The translations under genes and the position numbers were made by a program. Positions 43,910-50,657 of a DNA stretch of 64,000 bases are shown here, one piece after another. The notes beneath the pieces are model-generated. The model worked only from the letters and a program-made list of their open reading frames with translations, did not search any database and was not told where the DNA came from. Position 1 is the stretch's first letter. Each line of letters opens with the position of its first letter. Source of the DNA: Streptomyces mirabilis (GTDB taxonomy: Bacteria > Actinomycetota > Actinomycetes > Streptomycetales > Streptomycetaceae). Location of the stretch: contig NZ_JBCJKP010000001.1 of assembly GCF_039503195.1 (NCBI RefSeq), positions 7,192,001-7,256,000 of the forward strand, written 5' to 3'.

Positions 43910-44312
43910 CCGCGCGGGTCTCGTCGTAGCGCTCGCGGGCCTCCAGAACATCGTCCATGCGGCCCTCGACGAAGTGGATGAGGGTCAGCAGGCGCGTGGA
44001 GACCTCGCGACCGAGCGGGGTGAGGGTGTAGTCGACGCGCGGGGGGTTCGTGGGCTGTGCCTCGCGGTGCACCAGGCCGTCGCGCTCCAGCGCGTGCAGT
44101 GTCTGGGAGAGCATCTTCTCGCTGACGCCGTCGACCCTGCGCCGCAGCTCGTTGAAGCGGAACGTGCCCTCGTGCAGCGCTCCGAGCGTGAGTGATCCCC
44201 AGCGTCCGGTGACGTGCTCCAGCGTGCCCCGGGACGGGCAGCTGCGTGCGAACACGTTGTACGGCAGATCCTGACACTCACCGCGCTCGGCGGTCTGCAC
44301 GCTGGGTTCCAT
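43899..44312 (-). CDS. HxlR-family transcriptional regulator
   Basis: This 137-residue winged-helix regulator has the HxlR pattern: a Cys upstream of the domain ([20 protein letters not shown], Cys at about 25), [40 protein letters not shown] and [12 protein letters not shown]. The conserved N-terminal Cys suggests redox or electrophile sensing as in HypR/QorR relatives. It is divergent from the NAD(P)H-oxidoreductase gene with a perfect palindrome between them. It overlaps the end of mutM by 11 bases. Confidence 0.92.
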   Translation of the reverse strand: MEPSVQTAERGECQDLPYNVFARSCPSRGTLEHVTGRWGSLTLGALHEGTFRFNELRRRVDGVSEKMLSQTLHALERDGLVHREAQPTNPPRVDYTLTPLGREVSTRLLTLIHFVEGRMDDVLEARERYDETRAATE

Positions 44313-44351
44313 GCGCTCACCATACTCCGACGCAGCGCTAACCAGAGGGTT

Positions 44352-44372
44352 GCACTAACTAGAAGTTAGTGC
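44352..44372. promoter_or_regulatory. Candidate HxlR operator
   Basis: GCACTAAC-tagaa-GTTAGTGC is a perfect 8+8 dyad with a 5-base spacer in the 101-base divergent gap, 39 bases upstream of the HxlR start codon and 41 upstream of the oxidoreductase start. A related imperfect half (GCGCTAACC) lies at about 44334. Position and the TAnC/GnTA core suit an HxlR protein. Confidence 0.65.
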
Positions 44373-44413
44373 TTTCCTTTGGTTCGTTGTCACCACCTGG
44401 AGGAGTCCCCACC

Positions 44414-45022
44414 GTGAGCACCCCGAATACCCCTGTCGTTTCCATCGCCTACCACTCCGGCTACGGCCACACCGCCGTCCTCGCCGAGGCCGTTCGCTCC
44501 GGTGCCGTCGAGGCCGGTGCGCAGACGCACCTGATCAACGTCGACGAGATCACCGACGCTCAGTGGGAACTGCTCGACGCCTCGGACGCGATCGTGTTCG
44601 GCTCGCCCACCTACATGGGCACCGCTTCCGGCGCCTTCCACGTCTTCGCCGAGGCGTCCTCGAAGCGCTGGTTCGGACAGGACTGGCGCGACAAGCTCGC
44701 CGCCGGATTCACCAACTCCGGCTCCAAGAGCGGCGACAAGCTGCACACCCTGCAGTTCTTCCAGATCCTGGCCGCCCAGCACGGCATGAACTGGGTCAAC
44801 CTCGGCCTGCACCCGGGCTGGAACAGCTCCTCGGCCTCCGAGCACGACCTCAACCGCCTCGGCGTCTTCGCCGGCGCCGCCGCCCAGACCAATGTCGACG
44901 AGGGTCCGGAGACGGTTCACAAGGCCGACATCGCCACGGCGGAGCACCTCGGGCGCCGGGTCGCGGAGGCGGCGCGGGTGGTCGCGCTGGGACGCGCGGC
45001 GGTGGCCGGGGCGGCGGCGTAA
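44414..45022 (+). CDS. NAD(P)H-dependent flavodoxin-fold oxidoreductase
   Basis: This 202-residue WrbA/flavodoxin-like quinone reductase has the FMN phosphate loop YHSGYGHTAVLAEAV near residues 12-26, FGSPTYMGTASGAFHVF near 76-92 and FTNSGSKSGDKLHTLQFF near 110. By family it reduces quinones or azo compounds by two electrons. GTG 44414 follows GGAGGAG; the 15-codon extension upstream is rejected. It is controlled presumably by the divergent HxlR regulator, which fits an electrophile-stress module. Its stop codon is immediately followed by the hairpin cluster at 45019-45162. Confidence 0.92.
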   Translation: MSTPNTPVVSIAYHSGYGHTAVLAEAVRSGAVEAGAQTHLINVDEITDAQWELLDASDAIVFGSPTYMGTASGAFHVFAEASSKRWFGQDWRDKLAAGFTNSGSKSGDKLHTLQFFQILAAQHGMNWVNLGLHPGWNSSSASEHDLNRLGVFAGAAAQTNVDEGPETVHKADIATAEHLGRRVAEAARVVALGRAAVAGAAA

Positions 45023-45162
45023 ACGCTTACGCAATCGTTTGCGTAAGCGCTCGCGTAAACGGTTGCGCGCCGCGCGGTGGAAACGGTCGCGCAAGGGCCT
45101 GAGTGAGCCCGTGCCGACGTTAGCGCAAAGGCTTGCGTAAGCGTTTACGCAAGCCTTTGCGC
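45019..45162. repeat. Cluster of long palindromes sharing a TTGCGTAA core
   Basis: CGCTTACGCAA-tcgt-TTGCGTAAGCG (45024-45049) is a perfect hairpin starting at the oxidoreductase stop codon. At 45123-45162 two 20-base arms form one continuous palindrome with a single mismatch. The 16-mer TTGCGTAAGCGTTTAC at 45133-45148 occurs inverted at 45019-45034. Degenerate copies (GTAAACGGTTGCGC, GGAAACGGTCGCGCAA) lie between. No gene is visible here. Confidence 0.8.
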
Positions 45163-45231
45163 GCCCGCACCACGCACACACGACGAAGCCGCCGGCACGC
45201 CCACACGTCGGCACAGGCCCACACGCCCGCA

Positions 45232-45279
45232 CGACAAAGCCGCGCCCCCATCGTTCAGCGAGGGGCGCGGCTTCGTCGT
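45232..45279. terminator. Long hairpin, probable terminator
   Basis: AAGCCGCGCCCC (45237-45248) pairs with GGGGCGCGGCTT (45262-45273), and flanking ACGAC/GTCGT extends the stem past a mismatch. It follows the palindrome cluster and is the last structured element before the accessory region. Confidence 0.7.
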
Positions 45280-45506
45280 GTCGTGAGGGGCGGGCCGTCG
45301 GCTAGTAGCCGAAGAAGTGAAGGGCCGGGTCTCTGACCTGCGGCCGCGTAATCGATCAACGCTGCGACCTGCGACTTAGCTGTCGGCGGTTGTCAGCGTT
45401 GGTCGTCGTTGAGCACCCTCGGACGGCCCGGAGACGGCCCGGCACTGCCCGCGGCCTGAGCAGGGTGGCTGAGGGGTAGGGCTCGGGTTGGCTTACCTTT
45501 AGCGGC

Positions 45507-45734
45507 GTGCTTCTCTCCTCTGCCCCGCAGATCAACGACGACCCGATAGCCGGAGGCTTGGGCTTCCTCGTCATCGGCACGCTGGTGCTGGTCTTTGCGT
45601 TCCTTGCTCGGCGCAGGAGATGGAAGGTGAACCAGGAGGAGGGCCCATGGTCCTTTCGGGCAGGCCAGGCACAAGGCGCCGCTGCCCTCGTGGTCGGTCT
45701 GGCCATGCTGGTGTACGGCGCTGCGACCCGCTGA
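45507..45734 (+). CDS. Small two-helix membrane protein, function unknown
   Basis: This 75-residue product has two predicted membrane helices, GLGFLVIGTLVLVFAFLA (about 17-34) and AAALVVGLAMLVYGAA (about 57-72). They are separated by a basic/polar loop RRRRWKVNQEEGPWSF, so both ends probably face the same side. The start is GTG 45507 with no good ribosome site. It lies alone in the accessory region. Confidence 0.6.
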   Translation: MLLSSAPQINDDPIAGGLGFLVIGTLVLVFAFLARRRRWKVNQEEGPWSFRAGQAQGAAALVVGLAMLVYGAATR

Positions 45735-45999
45735 ACCACTCGCCGTAGGGTCCCAATGGCTCCGCCTGTCGCGGCTGAAGGCCTTACGCATTTGCTGCCC
45801 CTAGATGCGAACTATGGGCGGGGCGGTCGCTGAGGTCTCTCGGGCACGTCAATCGGTCGTCTGGGGTCGGTGGTGGTCGGTCGGGAACGCGGTGGTTGCT
45901 GTACTTCGCTGCTGTACAGCACAACCTCACCGCGCCGGGTCTTCCCACGGGCCGCTCGTGGCTGCTGCTGTCCGCCGTCGTTGATGTCAGGTGTGGATG

Positions 46000-46236
46000 T
46001 CAGAACGGGAGCGCGTCTGGCTCCTCAGAGATCCGCCGGGCGAACTCGTCGACGACCTGAGGGACGACTCTTTCGGCATTTTCATCCCGCAGTGCCTGCA
46101 CGAGGGCTTCCCTGACGGTTGTGTACAACTGTCCGGCGTGAGAGGAACGGGTCCGGCTGACTGCCCGCTCGATCTTCGCCAGGTGGGCCGCCACGATCGG
46201 CATCGCCTTGTCGTACTCGCTCGGGTCCGTGGCCAT
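46000..46236 (-). CDS. Small helical protein, function unknown
   Basis: This 78-residue protein reads MATDPSEYDKAMPIVAAHLA and contains REALVQALRDENAERVVPQV. It is predicted all-helical, soluble and acidic at the end (SEEPDALPF). It is in the accessory region, with no recognised family and no nearby partner. Confidence 0.6.
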   Translation of the reverse strand: MATDPSEYDKAMPIVAAHLAKIERAVSRTRSSHAGQLYTTVREALVQALRDENAERVVPQVVDEFARRISEEPDALPF

Positions 46237-46536
46237 GGGAGCATCCGATCAGGGCGACCAGAGTAGGTCAAGGCTGGCGGGGCTTCGCCCATCGGTTGAT
46301 GGTGACACCCCGCGTGGTCCCAGCCTTTGAGGTCTGGCCTCATCTTTATCAGGTCCATCACAGGGGTCTGTCGACGTCAACCCACCGGGCCTGCGCCTCG
46401 GTCGATCGTCCACTGAGGTCCGGCGCCGACCGCTGCTGTTCGCGCTCGTTGGTGTCAGCCGTTGGTGTCAGCCGCCATGCGCGGTCTTCGCGGGCGTGGC
46501 TCTTCGCGTCGGCCTGGAGCATCGGTTCGAAAGATC

Positions 46537-47178
46537 CTAGTCGGGTAGCAAGCTGAATCCGAGCAACACAGCGGCCTCGACGCGTACCGACCCAGGAGCG
46601 AAGACACCGTCAGATTCAGGATCGCCTCCAAGGCGACTCCCATGACTGCGTAGCCCGACCGACTCCGGGTCAACGTCCTGAATATGCACTACAGGGCCAA
46701 GCCGCACACCGCAGGCATCCGCGTAGACCTCAGCCTTGCGTCGTGCAGCCCCGACTGCCCTGCGGCGGGCTTCGTCCCGGAGCGCGGGCTTGTCAAGCAC
46801 GTCGAAGTGCACCTCGTCGACGCGGTTGGCGCCAGCCCGGACGGCGTCCTCTATCAGAAGTTCGAGCCGATCAAGGGCTTCAGTCTGCACGGTGTACGTC
46901 GCCTCGCAGCGATAGCCCAGGAACGTCCGGTCCGCGCCGTAGCCCTTGAATTCCGACTTGAGGACGAGGCGTGATCCGGATACGTCGGAGTCGGGTATTC
47001 CATGCTCTCGCAGCACAGTACGCAGCCTGACAACTGCTGCTCCAGCCTGTTCAAAGGCTTCTTTGGGTGTCGGTGCCACGAGGTCAACCGCAAGTTTCGC
47101 CTGGGCGAGCCGGGGCTCCGCCGACACGTTCCCTGCACCGAGCACGCTGAGCCCCCAGGGCTCCTTGATCTCTGCCAT
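46537..47178 (-). CDS. SIMPL/DUF541 domain protein
   Basis: This 213-residue protein has the SIMPL pattern: an N-terminal strand GLSVLGAGNVSAEPRLAQAK, then VRLRTVLREHGIPDSDV, the GYRCEATYTVQ strand, and ARRRAVGAARRKAEVYADACG near 140-160. Most family members are exported; this one has no signal peptide, so it is probably cytoplasmic. Function of the family is unclear. It begins 40 bases left of the tRNA fragment at 47218. Confidence 0.75.
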   Translation of the reverse strand: MAEIKEPWGLSVLGAGNVSAEPRLAQAKLAVDLVAPTPKEAFEQAGAAVVRLRTVLREHGIPDSDVSGSRLVLKSEFKGYGADRTFLGYRCEATYTVQTEALDRLELLIEDAVRAGANRVDEVHFDVLDKPALRDEARRRAVGAARRKAEVYADACGVRLGPVVHIQDVDPESVGLRSHGSRLGGDPESDGVFAPGSVRVEAAVLLGFSLLPD

Positions 47179-47217
47179 TCGAGGATCGAATCAGTAACGT
47201 CCCACCGCCGCAACAGG

Positions 47218-47270
47218 CTTGAAAACCGTCGTGGCGCGAGTCACCGTGGGTTCAAATCCCACACCCACCG
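47218..47270 (+). other. 3' fragment of a tRNA-Ser gene, probable att site
   Basis: From CTTGAAAACCGTC onward the sequence is the 3' half of a tRNA-Ser with TGA anticodon: long variable arm, T-arm GTGGGTTCAAATCCCAC and acceptor strand ACCCACC with G discriminator. The matching 5' acceptor GGTGGGT and D-arm are absent upstream, and the 5' anticodon stem is mismatched, so this is not a working tRNA. Such a 3' end is what remains at one end of an element that integrates into a tRNA gene. Confidence 0.75.
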
Positions 47271-47277
47271 CAGGTGA

Positions 47278-47311
47278 ACGGCCCCTGACCAGTCGAATGG
47301 TCAGGGGCCGT
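47278..47311 (+). terminator. Hairpin after the tRNA-Ser fragment
   Basis: ACGGCCCCTGACCA (47278-47291) pairs perfectly with TGGTCAGGGGCCGT (47298-47311) around GTCGAA. It is probably the original terminator of the tRNA gene, carried along with the 3' fragment. Confidence 0.8.
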
Positions 47312-47402
47312 TGCGCTGCTCGGCGCCCGCTTGCCGCCGTGGTTCCCCGCGGTACCCCGCACGATCGGGCACGGATGGGGCACGAGCAACCTCGGCAGGT
47401 AC

Positions 47403-47834
47403 CTATAGCTGATCTCGCCACCACGGAACGTCGGGTGAATAGGCATGGATGACTTTGGCTCGTCTGAGGATCTTGGAGTCGAGATCCCAGACAAGCGTGC
47501 GTAGCTCGCGTGCTGACTTCTTGGGCAAGGCATGCATGATCGCTTCGAGGTGATCGCGGGAGTAGCCCGGATCGCAGCCGCACTCAGGGATGCCGCACCT
47601 GGTGGAAGTGAAGGGATCAGCCATCCTCTTCAGCGGGCCGTGTGCCAAGGCGGCCCAATGCCAAAAGGCTTTGGCCGTGTCGTCTGGCCAGAAACGTCTG
47701 CTTTCAAGCCTGCGGATGTGAGCTACGCATGCCCCGGACAGCCTGTTGATCGGCGGATACGGGTAGCGGAAGTAGTGGCTGGAGATGCGCACGGGGAGGT
47801 CGTCCCGTACGGCGGATGGGCGCCTACGCGGCAT
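47403..47834 (-). CDS. Hypothetical protein with Cys cluster
   Basis: This 143-residue protein contains FWPDDTAKAFWHWAALAHGP, a cysteine cluster RCGIPECGCDPGY near 78-90, and a conserved-looking C-terminal helix KKSARELRTLVWDLDSKILR. It ends with an aromatic-rich segment, PDVPWWRDQL. There is no signal or membrane helix. It is in the accessory region; I do not recognise the family. Confidence 0.65.
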   Translation of the reverse strand: MPRRRPSAVRDDLPVRISSHYFRYPYPPINRLSGACVAHIRRLESRRFWPDDTAKAFWHWAALAHGPLKRMADPFTSTRCGIPECGCDPGYSRDHLEAIMHALPKKSARELRTLVWDLDSKILRRAKVIHAYSPDVPWWRDQL

Positions 47835-47912
47835 TGCCCTTTCGGTTGTGAGTCATGGTGGCAAGGTACCGCCGACTGGGCGGACGATCTAGAGCCGGAA
47901 CATGATCACGCG

Positions 47913-48078
47913 GTTGGTGGAGCGACTTTGGGCGGGAGCTGCCATGGGGCGAGTGATCATGGCCCCGTAAGCTCATCGCGAGTCGGGCAGTCTCCTGAGC
48001 TGCCCGGTAAAGCACGACGTTGGGGCCATGATCTTCGAGGCTCGCCCCATGGTGGCTGCCTAAAGTCGTGGAGCCGAC
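47913..48078. repeat. Large nested inverted repeat
   Basis: The left arm contains ACTTTGGGC (47925-), CATGGGGCGAG (47943-) and ATCATGGCCCC (47956-47966). The right arm from 48022 contains the reverse complements GGGGCCATGAT, CTCGCCCCATG and GCCTAAAGT in the expected order, with small insertions. Inside lies a second hairpin, GGGCAG/CTGCCC at 47985-48005. The whole spans about 165 bases and has no gene. Confidence 0.75.
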
Positions 48079-48235
48079 CGCCCCAGCCACGATGGGTTCT
48101 GACCTCATGCCGCCGGCCAACCCTCTCCAGGGCGCGCGTCGGCGCAGCGCGGGCGGAGCGGGCCGAAGGCAGGAGCGGCGCCCGCAGCGGAGCCGGGAGC
48201 GCGCCCGGCGGAGCGGAGCGCAGCCGGGGCTTGAT

Positions 48236-48418
48236 GCGGGGGAGAGCATCAAGGCGCTCAGCGAGTACCTGGGACACCATGATCCCGGCTTCACGCTGCG
48301 TACGTACACGCACCTGATGCCGTCGAGCGAGACCCGTACCCGGGCCGCCGTCGATCGTGTCTTCAGAGACGGTGAACCTGCGGATGACGGCCCCGAGACG
48401 GCCCAGGGCAGTGAATAA
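48236..48418 (+). pseudogene. C-terminal stub of a tyrosine integrase
   Basis: About 55 residues remain: SIKALSEYLGHHDPGFTLRT, then YTHLMPSSETRTRAAVDRVF. This is the end of a phage/AICE-type tyrosine recombinase, including the GHH motif and the nucleophile Tyr in YTHL. The upstream catalytic Arg box and the core-binding domain are absent; the sequence before 48236 is low-complexity GC-rich DNA. The stop codon TAA (48416-48418) is four bases from the 12-mer repeat at 48423. Confidence 0.8.
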
Positions 48419-48438
48419 GGCGCTGACCTGCGGCTATC

Positions 48439-49434
48439 TCAGTAGCCGAAGTCCTGCGTCCACCAGGGGCCGCCGGTGCCGAGGTGCACACCCACGCCCA
48501 GGGTCTTGAAGTCGCAGTTGAGAATGTTGGCGCGGTGGCCGGGGCTGTTCATCCAGGCCTCCATGACGGCGGCGGCGTCGGCCTGGCCGCGGGCTATGTT
48601 CTCGCCGCCGAGGCTGGTTATCCCGGCCTTGGCCGCCCGGTCCCAGGGGCTGAGCCCGCTCGGGTCGGTGTGGTCGAAGAAGTCGCGCGCGGCCATGTCC
48701 TCGCTGAAGGCCTGGGCGAGGTCGGACAGAGCGCTGTTCGCCGCCACCGGACTGCAGCCGACCTTGGCCCGCTCGTCGTTGACCAGCTTGAGCACCTCGG
48801 TCTCGGCCGCCGTTACGGCGGAGACGTCGACCGGGGCGGTGGTCTTGGGCGCCTTGGTCTTCGAGGCCTGACCGGGCGGAGTCGCGGGCTTGTTCCCGTT
48901 GGCGGACTTGCCCGGCTTGGTGGTGGTGGGAGCCTGGGACGGCGCCGTCGTCGGCGCGGCCGGCGAGGTCACGGGAGCGGTCGACGCCGGTGCGGAAGCC
49001 GAGGGCGACGCGGAACGGTCGGCGTCACGGCTCGTCGAGGTGCCCTCGCGGCCGTCCGCGCTCGCGCTTCCCGACGTACCGCCCTGCTGGGTCTCCTGGC
49101 TGGACGGGGACCCCACGGCCTGCACGCTGTCGGAGTTGTTGCTGCCACCACCGAGCGAGTAGTTCTCGGTGCCGGGCACCACGCCGGAAGCGACGGCCAC
49201 GGTGCCCAGTGCCACGGCCGCGGAGACGCCGAGCAGACCGGTGCGTACCGGCGTCGCGGTCTTCCGCTTGCGGTGCGAGCGGGCGGCGGCGGTCGGCGGG
49301 AGGTCGGCGACGGCGGCGTAGCCGTACAGGTTCTCCGGGCCGTAACTTTCCGTAAGGGGTCCGTGGTTCTCCGTAACCCCCGTGGCGCGGCCCGTGGCGG
49401 CGCGGCCGACGGCGGAGCGTCCGTGGCGTCCCAT
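48439..49434 (-). CDS. CAP/SCP-domain secreted protein
   Basis: This 331-residue protein has a polar N-terminus of about 65 residues, a membrane helix (VRTGLLGVSAAVALGTVAVASG, about 63-84) acting as anchor or signal, and a long Ser/Thr/Pro-rich linker to about 200. A C-terminal CAP domain follows (VLKLVNDERAKVGCSPV, DFFDHTDPSGLSPWDRA, GENIARGQ, WMNSPGHRANIL, ending DFGY). CAP domains occur in extracellular proteins of varied function. ATG 49434 has GAGGAAGGCCAGGAG upstream. Confidence 0.88.
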   Translation of the reverse strand: MGRHGRSAVGRAATGRATGVTENHGPLTESYGPENLYGYAAVADLPPTAAARSHRKRKTATPVRTGLLGVSAAVALGTVAVASGVVPGTENYSLGGGSNNSDSVQAVGSPSSQETQQGGTSGSASADGREGTSTSRDADRSASPSASAPASTAPVTSPAAPTTAPSQAPTTTKPGKSANGNKPATPPGQASKTKAPKTTAPVDVSAVTAAETEVLKLVNDERAKVGCSPVAANSALSDLAQAFSEDMAARDFFDHTDPSGLSPWDRAAKAGITSLGGENIARGQADAAAVMEAWMNSPGHRANILNCDFKTLGVGVHLGTGGPWWTQDFGY

Positions 49435-49466
49435 CTCCTGGCCTTCCTCGTTCTTGGTCAGCGTCC

Positions 49467-49500
49467 CTCACTCGAAAGAGTGAGTTTCATATGAGACTCA
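49467..49500. promoter_or_regulatory. Two adjoining palindromes upstream of the CAP gene
   Basis: CTCACTC-gaaa-GAGTGAG (49467-49484) is a perfect dyad. It overlaps a second near-palindrome, TGAGTTTCATATGAGACTCA (49481-49500, 18 of 20 bases symmetric). Both lie in the 141-base divergent gap between the CAP gene and the acylphosphatase gene and look like regulator sites, but no regulator gene is adjacent. Confidence 0.55.
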
Positions 49501-49575
49501 TTTGGGTCGGGACGGTACCGCATGGCGGGAGGGGAGGAAGTGCTGCGAGAGACTTTGTCCGGTTAGCGTGCACCC

Positions 49576-49857
49576 ATGAACGAGGTTGTGCGGCTGGTCG
49601 TCTGGGTGCGCGGACGTGTCCAAGGTGTGGGTTTCCGCTGGTTCACGCGGGCCAAGGCGCTGGAGATCGGCGGCCTGAGTGGCTTTGCTCTCAATCTGGA
49701 CGACGGACGGGTCCAAGTGGTCGCGGAAGGAACCCGGGCCGGATGCCAGGGTCTGCTCGACTGGCTCCAGGGGGACGACACACCCGGGCGTGTGGACGGA
49801 GTCACTGAGATCTGGGACACGCCCCGAGGGATCTACGACGGCTTCGCGATCCGGTGA
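49576..49857 (+). CDS. acyP: Acylphosphatase
   Basis: This 93-residue enzyme hydrolyses acyl phosphates. The anion-binding loop [11 protein letters not shown] has the catalytic Arg near residue 22, and the catalytic Asn is in [16 protein letters not shown] near 40. Length and fold pattern match the family. It is upstream of smc, a position I recall in S. coelicolor too. Confidence 0.93.
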   Translation: MNEVVRLVVWVRGRVQGVGFRWFTRAKALEIGGLSGFALNLDDGRVQVVAEGTRAGCQGLLDWLQGDDTPGRVDGVTEIWDTPRGIYDGFAIR

Positions 49858-50239
49858 CGGCGACGTGCGCAACGGCCCTGGCGGAAGCGGTATGGCATGC
49901 CACCGGCACCTGCCAGAAGCAGAAATGACCTGGTGGTTGCCAAGAACGGCTCAGCGTGGCAGGCTCCGCAGAGAAGGATGATCTCCACGCCCCCCGGGTC
50001 TTGCAGGAGTCGCAGCGCAGCCGTCCGAAGGGCCGCGCGACAGCGGGTTGCCCGCCAATACGGGGCGTGATCGTGTTGACCGTCAAACTTTTTGGTGAGA
50101 CGCTGAAAGCCCCGCGCACCTTAGCTGTTTGGCATGTGGAACCGCAGCAAAAATTTAGTAAGTGTCAAGCATCGCGGGTGCGATTCCCTCACGACCCACA
50201 CCGCTTCGGTCGGTCACTCAGTGTGGAGGACCATCCATC
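49858..50239 (+). other. Intergenic region before the small coiled-coil gene
   Basis: These 382 bases hold no gene I can support. They are less GC-rich from 50070 to 50220 and contain TTGACC at 50076, suggesting a promoter for the gene at 50240, but I cannot fix a -10 box. A tRNA T-arm-like string lies near 50177-50200 without the rest of a tRNA. Confidence 0.5.
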
Positions 50240-50443
50240 ATGGCAAAGGCGCTTCTCGGTTACGTCGGCGGTTCCGACCCGCGACTCATCGCCGAGATGC
50301 GACGGCTCCAGCAGCGTGTACAGGACCTCGAATCCGAGCTCGTACGGATTCAGGCCGAGAACGACGCGCTCGCGGCTGCCGCTTCTCACGACTCGCTTCT
50401 CGAGAGCATCGACGTACCCCAGGCGGAGCCTGCGCTCACCTGA
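50240..50443 (+). CDS. Small conserved coiled-coil protein upstream of smc
   Basis: This 67-residue protein starts MAKALLGYVGGSDPRLIAEM and forms a short coiled coil (RRLQQRVQDLESELVRIQAE). ATG 50240 follows GGAGGACCATCC. I recognise it as a small protein widely conserved in streptomycetes beside smc, without known function. A good terminator follows at 50518-50548, so it is a separate transcript from smc. Confidence 0.85.
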   Translation: MAKALLGYVGGSDPRLIAEMRRLQQRVQDLESELVRIQAENDALAAAASHDSLLESIDVPQAEPALT

Positions 50444-50517
50444 TCACTGCACCGCACTACGACAGCAGTGGTTGGGCTGCCCGTGTCAACCGCTAAGTTG
50501 TCAGCTGTCAGAATTGC

Positions 50518-50548
50518 AAGGGACGCCTCTTCGGCGTCCCTTCTTCTT
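50518..50548 (+). terminator. Terminator after the small coiled-coil gene
   Basis: GGGACGCC pairs with GGCGTCCC (50520-50540) around TCTTC, flanked by AA and followed by TTCTTCTT. It is a classical intrinsic terminator with a pyrimidine tail. Confidence 0.85.
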
Positions 50549-50657
50549 CCCCCGTGTGCCCTCCCGCTCTCTTTAACGTCTGGTGTGCCCTGCACGTTCA
50601 TGGGTGAAACCGCGGGTTCATGGAGTGAGACCGGCCCGAAAGGTAGAGTCCGGCGGC

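Larger units (their letters stand above)
45333..48434. mobile_element. Probable decayed integrative element
   Basis: The 12-mer CTGACCTGCGGC occurs at 45333-45344 and again at 48423-48434, four bases after the stop of an integrase C-terminal stub. It may be the duplicated attachment core. Between the copies lie small genes without backbone homologues that I recognise, a tRNA-Ser 3' fragment, a large nested inverted repeat, and stretches with lower GC. No replication, transfer or intact integrase gene remains. The gaps 45735-45999 and 46237-46536 inside it show nothing I can name. The boundaries are a hypothesis. Confidence 0.5.

Noticed and set aside
45301..45331. Minus-strand DPALHFFGY-stop resembling the end of the CAP protein (DFGY-stop)
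   Set aside because: Similarity is limited to a few codons around GGCTAC, and no CAP-domain sequence precedes it. It may be chance or a scar and is too short to call a gene fragment.
50172..50205. tRNA T-arm-like string GGGTGCGATTCCC
   Set aside because: The T stem has a mismatch, the loop departs from TTC, and no anticodon or acceptor arms can be found upstream.
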